A DNA stretch of 64,000 nt from Clostridia bacterium (lineage in GTDB: Bacteria > Bacillota > Clostridia > Christensenellales > Aristaeellaceae): assembly GCA_017404985.1 (NCBI GenBank), contig JAFRBK010000032.1, forward strand, positions 43,311 through 107,310. The letters are read 5' to 3'. The position numbers and the translations under genes were made by a program. This document shows positions 8,647-16,943 of the stretch, one piece after another (within the stretch, counting starts at the first letter, position 1; each line of letters begins with the position of its first letter). The notes under the pieces are model-generated. The model did not search any database. It was given only the letters and a program-made list of their open reading frames with translations, and had not been told where the DNA came from.

Positions 8647-10014
8647 TCAGAAGGGGGCGTCCCCTCCCAGGCCCTGTTCCCTGGCCAGGTTGGCAAAGGT
8701 AGTATATTCGCTCAGCCATGCCAGCTTCACAGTCCCCAGGGGGCCGCTGCGCTGTTTGGCAATGATGACTTCGCCGATGTTTTTATCCTCGGTTTCCTTG
8801 TTGTAATATTCCTCCCGGTGGAGAAACATCACCACGTCGGCATCCTGCTCAATGGAGCCGGAATCCCGCAGGTCGCTCAGCACCGGTCGTTTATCCGTCC
8901 GGTCTTTGTTGGCACGGCTCAGCTGGGCACAGGCGACGAGCGGAATTTTCAGCTCCAGTGCGATTGCCTTCAGCTGCCGGCTGATTTCGCTCACTTCCAG
9001 CTGGCGGTTTTCCATCCGGCTGTCCGAGTGCATCAGCCCCAGATAGTCGACCACGACCAGGTCCAGCCCTTTTTCCATCATCAGGCGCCGGCACCGGGAC
9101 CGCAGCTGGGTCGGCGTGATACCGGCCGTATCGTCTATATACATGGAGGAAGCCGCCAGCGGCCCGAGCGATGAGGCCAGGCGGAGCCAGTCGCTGTCCT
9201 GAAGCGTTCCTTTCCGCACCCGCTGCATATCCACCCGCGCATCGGAGCACAGCATTCTCATGGCGATCTGCTCCCGGGGCATTTCCAGCGTGAATACCGC
9301 CACGGTCTTCCCTTTGTTCAGCGCCGCATATTCGGCCACGTTCATGGCAAAGGAAGTCTTTCCCATGCTGGGACGCGCCCCGACCACAATCAGCTCGCCG
9401 GGATGAAGCCCTGTCAGCAGGCTGTCCAGGTCGATAAATCCGGTGGGAACCCCTGCGATTTCGCCCTTGAGGCGGGCCAGTTCCTCGATCTCCTGGTAGG
9501 TGCCGAGCAGCACCTGTTCCATGGGTTTCAGGGATTCTCCCTCCGCCCGGTTCATCACGATATCGAAGATCGCCTTCTCCGCATGGTCCAGCACTTCCGG
9601 CACCGGATTCTGCTGGTTGCAGCATTCCTTGCCGATATCCCGGCTGGCCTGCAGCAGCTTCCGCAGCGTGCTTTTCTCCTGCGTCAGGGTGATGTAGGCT
9701 TCAACGTTGGCGGTGGTCGGCACCTGCTGGATCAGCTTGATCAGATAGCTGCTTCCGCCGATCCCCTCCAGGCTTCCCCGGCGCCTCAGTTCGGCGTTCA
9801 GGGTTGTCAGGTCGATCGGGGAATGGTTCCGGTTCAGCTCCGCCATCGCGGAGAAGATCTCCCTGTGTTCCGGCTGATAGAAATCGTCCGGGGTGAGCCT
9901 TTCCAGCGCGCGGAGCACGGCATTGCTGTCCTGGAGCATCGCACCCAGAACGCTGACCTCCGCCTCCACGCTGTTGGGCGGCACGACGCCTTTCAGTTCA
10001 TCCCGGTTCTCCAT
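8647..10014 (-). CDS. dnaB: replicative DNA helicase DnaB
   Basis: This 455-residue protein has normal length for the hexameric helicase that unwinds DNA at the fork (called DnaC in B. subtilis). The N-terminal domain begins with PPNSVEAEVSVLGAML, typical of the primase-interacting region. The RecA-like C-terminal domain shows the Walker A motif GARPSMGKTSF, Walker B-type LDLVVVDYLGLM, and the conserved AQLSR and SDLRDSGSIEQDAD segments. No intein is present, although this helicase is a frequent intein site. It lies 13 bases after rplI and 19 before yhaM, the classic Firmicute order. Confidence 0.97.
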   Translation of the reverse strand: MENRDELKGVVPPNSVEAEVSVLGAMLQDSNAVLRALERLTPDDFYQPEHREIFSAMAELNRNHSPIDLTTLNAELRRRGSLEGIGGSSYLIKLIQQVPTTANVEAYITLTQEKSTLRKLLQASRDIGKECCNQQNPVPEVLDHAEKAIFDIVMNRAEGESLKPMEQVLLGTYQEIEELARLKGEIAGVPTGFIDLDSLLTGLHPGELIVVGARPSMGKTSFAMNVAEYAALNKGKTVAVFTLEMPREQIAMRMLCSDARVDMQRVRKGTLQDSDWLRLASSLGPLAASSMYIDDTAGITPTQLRSRCRRLMMEKGLDLVVVDYLGLMHSDSRMENRQLEVSEISRQLKAIALELKIPLVACAQLSRANKDRTDKRPVLSDLRDSGSIEQDADVVMFLHREEYYNKETEDKNIGEVIIAKQRSGPLGTVKLAWLSEYTTFANLAREQGLGGDAPF

Positions 10015-10027
10015 ACCGTTCTCCCGC

Positions 10028-10480
10028 TTACTTCTTGATTGGTTCCACGCTCAGCTTCATGGGTGTCGTCACCCCGGAATACAGCCATACGGTAATGTCC
10101 CGCATGCCGATTTCCCGGATCGGGTCCCCGATATCCAGCTTCCGTTTGTCCACCTGGATGCCATGCTGCTTTTCCAGCGCTTCGGCAACTTCCGCCGTGG
10201 TGACGCTGCCATAGAGGCGGCCTTTTTCGCCGCATTTGACTTCCAGGTTCACCACCTTGTTTTTCAGCAGCGCCGCCTTGGCTTCCGCCTCCGCCCGGCG
10301 TTCGGCTTCCCGGGCGTCCTGGGCGGCACGTTTGCGTTCTATCTCCTTCAGCGTGCCGGGTGTCGCCTCCGCGGCCAGCTTCTGGGGAAACAGGAAATTC
10401 CGGGCGTATCCGTCGCTCACGTTCAGGATCTCGTCCCGCTTCCCGATGTTTTTGACATCCTTGAGCAAAACCACCTTCAT
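10028..10480 (-). CDS. rplI: 50S ribosomal protein L9
   Basis: A 150-residue protein of standard L9 length. The N-terminal rRNA-binding domain starts [19 protein letters not shown] and includes [14 protein letters not shown] long central helix (about 45-75, rich in Arg/Ala/Glu) joins it to the C-terminal domain with [23 protein letters not shown] precedes the ATG at ideal spacing, and the start lies directly after the stop of the YybS-like gene, so the two are probably translationally coupled. L9 is usually not essential and affects frame maintenance. Confidence 0.97.
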   Translation of the reverse strand: MKVVLLKDVKNIGKRDEILNVSDGYARNFLFPQKLAAEATPGTLKEIERKRAAQDAREAERRAEAEAKAALLKNKVVNLEVKCGEKGRLYGSVTTAEVAEALEKQHGIQVDKRKLDIGDPIREIGMRDITVWLYSGVTTPMKLSVEPIKK

Positions 10481-10482
10481 GT

Positions 10483-11505
10483 TTATTCAACCTCCTCGCC
10501 GGGCCTCAGGTGCCTGGCATCGCGCCGCTGGTCCACCATGCCCATAATCACGGGAATGACAGGCGCCAGGATGCTCAGCACCACAGCCCAGATATTCCGG
10601 AATACACTGCGGATTCCCATCCGCTTTTCAAACCACTGCATCAGGCAGAGCCCCTGGACCAGATACGCCGCCCGGAACACCGACCAGCACAGCCAACCCA
10701 TATACCGGTCCGCGCCGCCTGTGGAAAGGGTGCCGGGCAGCCAGCCCAGGCTCAGGGCGAAGATCGCCAGCCCCAGCCCTCTGGGAATGAACCATTTTTC
10801 CATGGGAGGCAGCTCCCCCCGCTCGCCCCGTTTCCTTCTGCGCCAGTCCGGCAGCGTGGTGCAGAGCAGCGCCGTCGCCGCGGTATGGTAAACCAGCGCC
10901 TCGCACAGGAAATGCGGCAGGATCTCCTCCAGGCTCACCCGCAGGCTGTACAGCATCTGCAGCCTGGTTTCCTCCGCAATCACCACGTTGCCCATCACCC
11001 GCATCGCGGGAATCAGCGCGGCGGTCCCCTCCAGCCGGGAATATCCCATGCTGTAGGCATTGAGCAGGATGGTATTGCACTGGGGGCTTTGCTCCACCCA
11101 GTCGCAGGCCGCCTGCGCCAGGCCGGCAACCAGCTGCCCGTTCATCCGGGGCAGCAGCATGGCGATACCGCCGGCCCAGGTCACCAGGCACAGCGCCGCC
11201 CACAGCATCGGCCGGTGCAGGGGCTTCCTGACCTTCACCAGCGGGATCACGGCGCACAGCACACACCAGGCCAGACTCAGAATCCACGCGTCCGCGGGAA
11301 GAACCAGCAGGCAGGCCGCAGCAGCGCCGGCGCAGACCATCGCGCCGCCCCACCAGCCGGCAGTAACGGCCAGCACAGCCGAAACGGGCGGCAGCAGAAT
11401 CAGCGCCACCAGCAGTGCGGGAACGCCCCTGGACGCAGCCACGGCCACGAGGGCCAGAATAACGGCCGGTGCGGTCAGGCGCTTTCCGAACGGTTCCTGA
11501 GGCAT
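10483..11505 (-). CDS. YybS-like DUF2232 polytopic membrane protein
   Basis: A 340-residue protein with about eight hydrophobic segments, very rich in Ala, Leu and Trp. Position just upstream of rplI and dnaB, and the general layout, match the DUF2232/YybS membrane proteins found at this spot in Bacilli and Clostridia. The usual gdpP (yybT) phosphodiesterase gene between yybS and rplI is missing here. I start at the ATG at 11505, since GGAGGTGA is seven bases before it; an in-frame start eight codons upstream lacks a site. Function is unknown; related proteins are proposed to act in transport. The family call rests on context and topology more than on motifs. Confidence 0.7.
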   Translation of the reverse strand: MPQEPFGKRLTAPAVILALVAVAASRGVPALLVALILLPPVSAVLAVTAGWWGGAMVCAGAAAACLLVLPADAWILSLAWCVLCAVIPLVKVRKPLHRPMLWAALCLVTWAGGIAMLLPRMNGQLVAGLAQAACDWVEQSPQCNTILLNAYSMGYSRLEGTAALIPAMRVMGNVVIAEETRLQMLYSLRVSLEEILPHFLCEALVYHTAATALLCTTLPDWRRRKRGERGELPPMEKWFIPRGLGLAIFALSLGWLPGTLSTGGADRYMGWLCWSVFRAAYLVQGLCLMQWFEKRMGIRSVFRNIWAVVLSILAPVIPVIMGMVDQRRDARHLRPGEEVE

Positions 11506-11537
11506 TCCCTCACCTCCATCGCATATCATATCACTTT

Positions 11538-11566
11538 ATTCTATTCCAAATCCCCCGAAAAAGCAA
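11538..11566 (-). promoter_or_regulatory. probable promoter of the yybS-rplI-dnaB unit
   Basis: Minus strand -35 TTGCTT (11561-11566), 17-base spacer, -10 TAGAAT (11538-11543). It lies directly after the terminator of the coiled-coil gene, as expected for a new transcription unit. Confidence 0.5.
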
Positions 11567-11578
11567 GAGAGACGCAAA

Positions 11579-11605
11579 GAGAGCGGTTCGCTCTGAACCG
11601 CTCTC
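11579..11605 (-). terminator. terminator after the 290-residue coiled-coil gene
   Basis: An 11-bp perfect stem (11579-11589 with 11595-11605, 5-base loop). On the minus strand it is followed by TTTGCG and, further on, TTGCTTTTTC. It separates the coiled-coil gene from the yybS unit. Confidence 0.65.
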
Positions 11606-11631
11606 CTGTACCTGTTTCGTGGTCGGAGATA

Positions 11632-12504
11632 TTACTCCGTTTTTTTTTGCTCCTCCAGCGTCAGCTCTTTGAAGCCCAATTTCGTAATGAACTCGTTCGC
11701 CTTGTCGAGCATCTTCTGGAAGTCTTCCTTCGTCATGGTCGCGAAGTCATATGCGTTTTCCTTCAGGGCTTCCACCTGGGCCGCCAGTTCTTCCTTGGCC
11801 TTGGTGGCGTCCGTCAGCTTGCTCTGGGCCTCGTCCAGCATGGCTTTGGTGGCGTCCTTTTCCTTGTTCGCCGCTTCCAGCTGCTTCGCTGCCTCTTCTT
11901 CCGCGGCTTTCTTCGCATCGGCCGCAGCCTGCTTCACATCCGCTTCGGCCTTTTCGGCAGCCTGCTTGGCTTCTTCCTGCAGCGTATTCACCTGGGCCGC
12001 CAGCTGATCCTTTTCGCCGGTCACTTCAGCCAGCTTGGCCGCTGCTTCCTCGGCCGCCTTCGCCGCGCTGTCCGTCAGGGTTTTCACCTGGGCTTCCAGG
12101 TCTTCCTTCGCCTTGGTTGCTTCATCCAGCTTGGCTGCCGCTTCCTCGGCCGCCTTTGCCGCGCTGTCCGTCAGGGTTTTTACCTGGGCTTCCAGGTCTT
12201 CCTTCGCCTTGGTCGCTTCGTCCAGCTTGGCTGCCGCTTCCTCAGCTGCTTTCGCCGCGCTGTCCGTCAGGGTTTTCACCTGGGCTTCCAGGTCTTCCTT
12301 CGCCTTGTTCGCTTCGTCCAGCTTGGCCGTTGCTTCTTCAGCCGCCTGTTTCGCTTCCGCGGTCAGTGAATCCACCTTGGCGGTCAGCTCTTCCTTTTCC
12401 TTGGACAGCGCGTCTTTCGCGCCGTTCCCCGTCAGGAAAAGAACCGCAAATACCACTGCCAGAATTCCCAGAATAGCCATCACGATTTTCGAAGTGTTCT
12501 TCAT
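11632..12504 (-). CDS. membrane-anchored coiled-coil repeat protein
   Basis: A 290-residue protein with a short cytoplasmic start, one membrane helix (about 7-25) and then an almost entirely helical, Ala/Lys/Glu-rich ectodomain. Three near-identical 32-residue units (residues 62-157) each contain LDEA, KEDLEAQVKTLTD and AAKAAEEAAAK. The pattern gives heptads of a coiled coil. A different coiled-coil stretch follows and a C-terminal segment (YDFATMTKEDFQKMLDKA) may be a small cap. GGAGG lies nine bases before the ATG. A structural or tethering role outside the membrane is plausible, but no function is known. Its layout resembles the larger protein at 18241-20415, suggesting a shared strategy or paralogy. 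Confidence 0.8.
   Translation of the reverse strand: MKNTSKIVMAILGILAVVFAVLFLTGNGAKDALSKEKEELTAKVDSLTAEAKQAAEEATAKLDEANKAKEDLEAQVKTLTDSAAKAAEEAAAKLDEATKAKEDLEAQVKTLTDSAAKAAEEAAAKLDEATKAKEDLEAQVKTLTDSAAKAAEEAAAKLAEVTGEKDQLAAQVNTLQEEAKQAAEKAEADVKQAAADAKKAAEEEAAKQLEAANKEKDATKAMLDEAQSKLTDATKAKEELAAQVEALKENAYDFATMTKEDFQKMLDKANEFITKLGFKELTLEEQKKTE
12034..12321 (-). repeat. three tandem 96-bp repeats inside the coiled-coil gene
   Basis: Three consecutive 96-bp units with only a few differences encode the 32-residue units at residues 62-157. The marker GGCTTCCAGG recurs exactly every 96 bases (12091, 12187, 12283). Copy number could vary by slippage or recombination without changing frame. Confidence 0.9.
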
Positions 12505-12627
12505 TTCCTAATTCCTCCCATCGTCAGAAACGGCCTCAATTTTTTTACCCGTTCCTGAAGCATTGCGCCAATTCTATCACATTTGATCAAAAAAGAAAAT
12601 AGTCTGATGGATCCTCCGTTGCATTTT

Positions 12628-13056
12628 TCATGCATCCCTGAACCGCGCCTTGAGCCGCAGGTACCGTTCCTGCTTCTCCGCATCCCGGAAATGCACTTCC
12701 CGGAACTGCTCCGGGTTCTTACCGCCGTAATCCAGTTTCTTCTCCCCAAACTGCGCGTCCGTCAGGTCGAACACCTGCCCGCCGATCACATTGTAACAGT
12801 GGAACCCGCCCTCAGGCAGCGGAATGCCGTATACGGTTCCGCCGAAATAATCCTGCACCAGGAAAGCCGTCACCGAGCACTGGCCCAGCGTTCTGTTTTC
12901 CGGCGTCCAGTCCCCGCGCATTCTCGGTGCGCAGGTTTCCGCGCACCAGGCTTTGCCCAGCCGTTCGTACATTTCCCGCAGGGTGCCGGAAAACCCGTCC
13001 GTTTCCCTTTCGGGCCGGATCTCCGCGTATTCCATTCCATAAAATGCTTCCTTCAT
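12628..13056 (-). CDS. YunG-like family protein
   Basis: A 142-residue soluble protein resembling the YunG family. The central GQCSVTAFLVQDYFGG segment, followed by HCYNVIGG and VFDLTDAQFG, matches the conserved Cys, His and Asp order of that family, a pattern also seen in papain-like or transglutaminase-like folds. Whether it is an enzyme is unknown; the Cys/His/Asp order is my inference of a possible active site. GGGGGAAGG precedes the ATG. It is the last gene of the murB-rapZ-whiA unit, 21 bases after the big membrane protein gene. Confidence 0.65.
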   Translation of the reverse strand: MKEAFYGMEYAEIRPERETDGFSGTLREMYERLGKAWCAETCAPRMRGDWTPENRTLGQCSVTAFLVQDYFGGTVYGIPLPEGGFHCYNVIGGQVFDLTDAQFGEKKLDYGGKNPEQFREVHFRDAEKQERYLRLKARFRDA

Positions 13057-13077
13057 GGCTGCCTTCCCCCGTCTTTT

Positions 13078-15066
13078 TTACCGGATCCGGTATACCTTGG
13101 CTTCCTTGTTTTCGAACACCTTCAGGTACAGGCGGTCCAGCGCCTCCTCATCCACCTCGTAGCTGTTCCGCTCGTAGGAGGAGAGGTAGATGTAGCCTGC
13201 CCCGTACTTCCGGGGGACCTCCTGGTTGTTCTCCGGGTCTTCGTAGAAATCCTGCAGCTCCTGTTGGCGCTCCCTGGTATCAAACCCGTGCCAGTACAGC
13301 CACAGGTCCGGGCCGCAGGCAATGCTTCTCCCCGCGATGGACAGCACCGGGTTCAGGTGCTGGGTACCGGTGATGAACACCGCGTCCCGTTCCGTATGGT
13401 CCCGCACATATTCCCCGGCCTCCACGGCCCGCACCCCGAACGCAACATAGTCGGACACGCATTCCCGCCAGACCGTCAGCCCGGCGCTCAGAAAGAATAC
13501 GAAAGCCGCGGCGCCGGCGATCACCGGCCGGGCCCGCAGGCCCTTCAGCCGCCGCCACATGGCGGCACACCAGTCCGCAATGATCATGCAGCATGGCAGC
13601 CAGGCCAGATAGAGCAGCTTGTTGTTGTCGTAGTCATTCGGCTGGAAGCGGATAAACTCCGCGGCCAGAATCACCGGCAGCGCCATGGCAAACAGCCGCC
13701 GGTGCCGCGGATTCTTTTCAATCAGCGCCAGAATCAGCACCAGGAACGGCAGGCCGATATTCTTGACATAGAACCAGAGATACAGGTCCTTCATCCCGCC
13801 GCCGTCCACGTTGTTGACCCAGTTGAAATGCAGCTGCACGAAGCCCTGCGCAGCCCCCTGGAATGCCTGGCGGAAGGTGAACAGGAAAAGCTGCGGCGCG
13901 GCCAGCGCGGCCGTCATAACACCGTACAGAAGATATCGTCCGCATATCTGCCACCGGCTTTGCCGGATGAACATCGCGCCCGGGTCGCCGTGGATCACGT
14001 CATAAACCATCAGCCCCAGCGAAGCCAGCCCCAGCGCCAGAAAGCTGTGCGTATGGATCATCGGCAGGGCTCCAGCCCACACAGCCAGCAGGATCAGCCC
14101 CCGGAACCCGTTTTTTTCGTCCCGTTTTTTGGCCCGGAACACAGCGTCCAGCAGATACAAGCAGGGAAACACCATGCACCAGCCGCCCAGCAGCGTCCGC
14201 TGCGGAATCATCAGGTCGCAGATCACGTTGCTCCAGCGCAGGTTATTCGGAGTCGGCTGGTTCGTCGGCGTTTTGTAGTAGCCCGTCAGAATGGTGTCCA
14301 GCTTCTCCCCGACCCCGCTGAAATAGCCCGCCAGGCTGTCGGGCGTTCCGCCCGCCATGTCAAAGTCGTACAGGAATCCCAGCCCGCCGTTCAGGAAAAA
14401 CAGCAGCGCAGCCAGCACAGCGGTCTTTTTTCCTCCGCTCATTTCCCGTCCCAGGATCAGCACGCCCGCGTAGCAAAGCGCCATCATCAAAGTGCCCGGG
14501 ATCACCAGGGCCGCCTGCAGGCTGGATCCCAGCAGCACAAATGTGGAGCTGAGGGAATCGGTCAGAAAAGGATAGCTCAGCCTCGCCCCCGGATAGAAGG
14601 GATACTCCGCCGGGAAACGCTTCCCGATGATCCCGGTGATGAAGCTCATGTGCATCGGCAGGTCGCCGTAGGTGCTCTGGCCCACGTGCCAGTTCCCGGC
14701 CGAATCCACCCGGGCATTATGGGTCACCTGCAGATACGCGCTGATAATCGTCAGCGGCAGGGCGACATAAAGCAGTTGTTTCAGCAGGCGGGTTTCCGCT
14801 TCGTCCCATGGGCGGGGGCTCCGCCGGTCCCTGAGAAGGAAGCACAGGCCGGTCACAGCCACCAGCAGCACCGCGGCCAGCGCATGGGCCTCCGCGGTAA
14901 AGGAGAGGAAGAACGCGCCGATAGCCGGCAGCCACATTTCTTCCAGCAGCCCCAGGCTCAGTCCCAGCCACAGCCGGTTCAGCGGGCGGTGATTGGGCAG
15001 CAGCCAGCGAATGCACATCACGCCGGAGGTCAGGAACATCAGCATATATGCCAGGGATCCGATCAT
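13078..15066 (-). CDS. large polytopic membrane protein, possible GT-C-like fold
   Basis: Family not recognised with confidence. The 662 residues contain about a dozen hydrophobic helices and a soluble C-terminal domain of about 150 residues. A loop after the third or fourth helix carries Asp/His-rich sequence (NARVDSAGNW, YGDLPMHMSF) and a later PGARLSYPFLTD stretch, an arrangement reminiscent of GT-C glycosyltransferases that use lipid-linked sugars; this is a structural guess. Its ATG overlaps the whiA stop (ATGA) with AAGGAGG upstream, so it is translationally coupled to whiA. No signal peptide. The coupling to murB and whiA hints at an envelope or division-related task. Confidence 0.6.
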   Translation of the reverse strand: MIGSLAYMLMFLTSGVMCIRWLLPNHRPLNRLWLGLSLGLLEEMWLPAIGAFFLSFTAEAHALAAVLLVAVTGLCFLLRDRRSPRPWDEAETRLLKQLLYVALPLTIISAYLQVTHNARVDSAGNWHVGQSTYGDLPMHMSFITGIIGKRFPAEYPFYPGARLSYPFLTDSLSSTFVLLGSSLQAALVIPGTLMMALCYAGVLILGREMSGGKKTAVLAALLFFLNGGLGFLYDFDMAGGTPDSLAGYFSGVGEKLDTILTGYYKTPTNQPTPNNLRWSNVICDLMIPQRTLLGGWCMVFPCLYLLDAVFRAKKRDEKNGFRGLILLAVWAGALPMIHTHSFLALGLASLGLMVYDVIHGDPGAMFIRQSRWQICGRYLLYGVMTAALAAPQLFLFTFRQAFQGAAQGFVQLHFNWVNNVDGGGMKDLYLWFYVKNIGLPFLVLILALIEKNPRHRRLFAMALPVILAAEFIRFQPNDYDNNKLLYLAWLPCCMIIADWCAAMWRRLKGLRARPVIAGAAAFVFFLSAGLTVWRECVSDYVAFGVRAVEAGEYVRDHTERDAVFITGTQHLNPVLSIAGRSIACGPDLWLYWHGFDTRERQQELQDFYEDPENNQEVPRKYGAGYIYLSSYERNSYEVDEEALDRLYLKVFENKEAKVYRIR

Positions 15067-16037
15067 TCCGTTTCCTCCTTTTCCAGTGCTTCTGCAATCT
15101 CCATCAGCCGGCGCATCCGGTGGTTCACGCAGCTTTTGCTCAGCGGCGGATCCATCATCTCCCCCAGCTCTTTCAGGCTCAGTTCAGCATGCTCCACCCG
15201 CAGCCGGGCAATCTCCTGCAGGGCCGGCGGCAGGGTAAACAGGCCCTGCTTCAGGCTGATGTTCCGGATAGCTTCCGACTGCCGCAGGGCGGTATCCAGC
15301 ATTTTCTCCCCGTTGTATTCGTCGCAGTTCGCCGCCCGGGTGGCCCGGGCCCGCAGCTGCTTCCGGATCCGGATGTTTTCCAGGTCCAGCACGCTCTGGA
15401 CGGCCCCCATCAGGGTCAGCAAATCCGCAATCTCCTGGGCTGCCTTGAAATACACCACTGTTTTTCCTTTTCGGTTGTATGTCCTGCAGGGCATCCCGCA
15501 TTTCTCCAGCAGCTTTTCCATCGTCCGGAGCAGTTCCTCATCCTCGGTTTTCCATTCGAGATGGTAATCTTTCTCAGGGTCGCTCAGCGTGCCTGCGCCG
15601 AGGAATGCGCCGCGCAGGAAAGCCCTTCTGCAGCATTGCCGGGTCATGGGATGCCGGGGCACGGTTCGTTTCAGGTGGACCTGGCCCTGCTCGTCCGTCT
15701 CCGTCATGTGCAGCGCTTCCAGCAGCGTCCGGCTGTCGTCCGGATTCAGGCTCAGCACGCAGATGCGCCTTCCTCCCCATTGCGCGGTCTGCACAAAATG
15801 CAGGGTCGGGTTGGCCCCCAGCCGTTTTTTCAGCAGCTGAAACAGGCGCCTGGCCGTCCCGGCATTTTCCAGCCGGTAGCTGACGGTGAACCAGCCGCCG
15901 CCCCGAAAAGCCAGGTGCCCGGACGTCTGGGTCAGCGCCGATATTTCGCTCAGCATGCAGCAGGCTTTTCCCAGGGGCAGCCGGACCATCTCATTCCTGG
16001 CCCGGGCAGAGAAGCTCTGTCCGTCTCCGGATCGCAT
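15063..16037 (-). CDS. whiA: DNA-binding protein WhiA
   Basis: A 324-residue protein of standard WhiA length. The N-terminal half has the LAGLIDADG-homing-endonuclease-like fold with AFLRGAFLGAGTLSDPEKDYHLEW, in which catalytic residues are not expected to be active. The C-terminal helix-turn-helix contains LRVEHAELSLKELGEMMDPPLSKSCVNHRMRRL, given here only as a region at about residues 280-315. WhiA controls sporulation genes in Streptomyces and affects division and chromosome segregation in Bacillus. It sits six bases after rapZ, but the usual yvcK gene between the two is absent. It overlaps the following membrane protein gene. Confidence 0.95.
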   Translation of the reverse strand: MRSGDGQSFSARARNEMVRLPLGKACCMLSEISALTQTSGHLAFRGGGWFTVSYRLENAGTARRLFQLLKKRLGANPTLHFVQTAQWGGRRICVLSLNPDDSRTLLEALHMTETDEQGQVHLKRTVPRHPMTRQCCRRAFLRGAFLGAGTLSDPEKDYHLEWKTEDEELLRTMEKLLEKCGMPCRTYNRKGKTVVYFKAAQEIADLLTLMGAVQSVLDLENIRIRKQLRARATRAANCDEYNGEKMLDTALRQSEAIRNISLKQGLFTLPPALQEIARLRVEHAELSLKELGEMMDPPLSKSCVNHRMRRLMEIAEALEKEETE

Positions 16038-16043
16038 GAATGG

Positions 16044-16943
16044 TCACTCCTCCACCGGCGTCGTCCAGCGGGCCTGTTCCAGCACCAGGTCCCGGTGGTT
16101 GATCTCAGTAGCCATTCCCAGTTCGCGCAGCCAGGCGCCGATGGCTTCGGCAATGGCCACGCTGCGGTGTGCGCCGCCGGTGCAGCCGACGGCAATCACC
16201 AGCCGCTGCTTTCCTTCTTCCCGGTAATGGGGAATCAGGAACGCCAGCAGGTCCTTGTATTTTGCCAGAAACTCCTGGGTGGTGGGATGGCCGAGCACAA
16301 ACTCCCGCACGTCCTCATCCAGCCCGCTGTGGCGGCACAGGTGTTCAATATAAAAGGGATTGGGCAGGAAGCGGACGTCGATCACCAGGTCCGCCTGCCG
16401 GGGAAGCCCCCGCTTGAACCCGAAGCTCATGACCTCCGCCCGGAAAGGCGGTTCGGAATCCGCCATGTTTCCCAGGGTTTTGTTCAGGCTCTTTTTCATT
16501 TCCCTGGAGGTCATCCCGGTCGTGTCGATCACGTAGCTGGCGGTTTCCCGAAGGGGCTGCAGCCTGGTGCGTTCCTCCGTGATGGCCTGCATCAGCGTCA
16601 GGCCTTCCTGCGTCAGGGGGTGGTCCCGCCGGGTTTCCTTGTAGCGGTCCAGCAGGGTGTCGTCGCTGGCCTCCATGAAGATGGTGTCGATCTGGTGGCC
16701 CCGCTGGCGCAGCTCCCGGATCATGGTCGCCACGGCCTGGGCGTCGAACAGTTCGCCGCTCCGGACGTCGATCCCGATGGTCACCACCTGGAATTTCGTC
16801 GGTGTTGTATCGAATGCTTCAATCAGCTTCGGAAGCATCATCGGCGGCATGTTGTCCATGCAGAAGCTTCCCTTGTCCTCCAGAAACCGCACGCAGGCCG
16901 TCTTGCCCGCACCGCTTTGTCCGGTAACGATTAAATACCTCAT
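16044..16943 (-). CDS. rapZ: RapZ/YvcJ-family nucleotide-binding protein
   Basis: A 299-residue P-loop protein. The Walker A motif is IVTGQSGAGKT near residue 5, followed by LEDKGSFCMDNMPPMMLPKL, a family hallmark. The C-terminal domain contains DVRFLPNPFYIEHLC and the GCTGGAHRSVAIAE segment typical of RapZ/YvcJ. In E. coli RapZ binds RNA and guides RNase E to GlmZ; in B. subtilis YvcJ binds nucleotides and affects competence and possibly UDP-sugar sensing. Its ATG overlaps the murB stop (ATGA), so synthesis is coupled to MurB. Confidence 0.95.
   Translation of the reverse strand: MRYLIVTGQSGAGKTACVRFLEDKGSFCMDNMPPMMLPKLIEAFDTTPTKFQVVTIGIDVRSGELFDAQAVATMIRELRQRGHQIDTIFMEASDDTLLDRYKETRRDHPLTQEGLTLMQAITEERTRLQPLRETASYVIDTTGMTSREMKKSLNKTLGNMADSEPPFRAEVMSFGFKRGLPRQADLVIDVRFLPNPFYIEHLCRHSGLDEDVREFVLGHPTTQEFLAKYKDLLAFLIPHYREEGKQRLVIAVGCTGGAHRSVAIAEAIGAWLRELGMATEINHRDLVLEQARWTTPVEE

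Noticed and set aside
12034-12321. 96-bp repeats considered as a mobile or CRISPR feature
   Set aside because: They encode in-frame coiled-coil units and have no flanking inverted ends or spacers.
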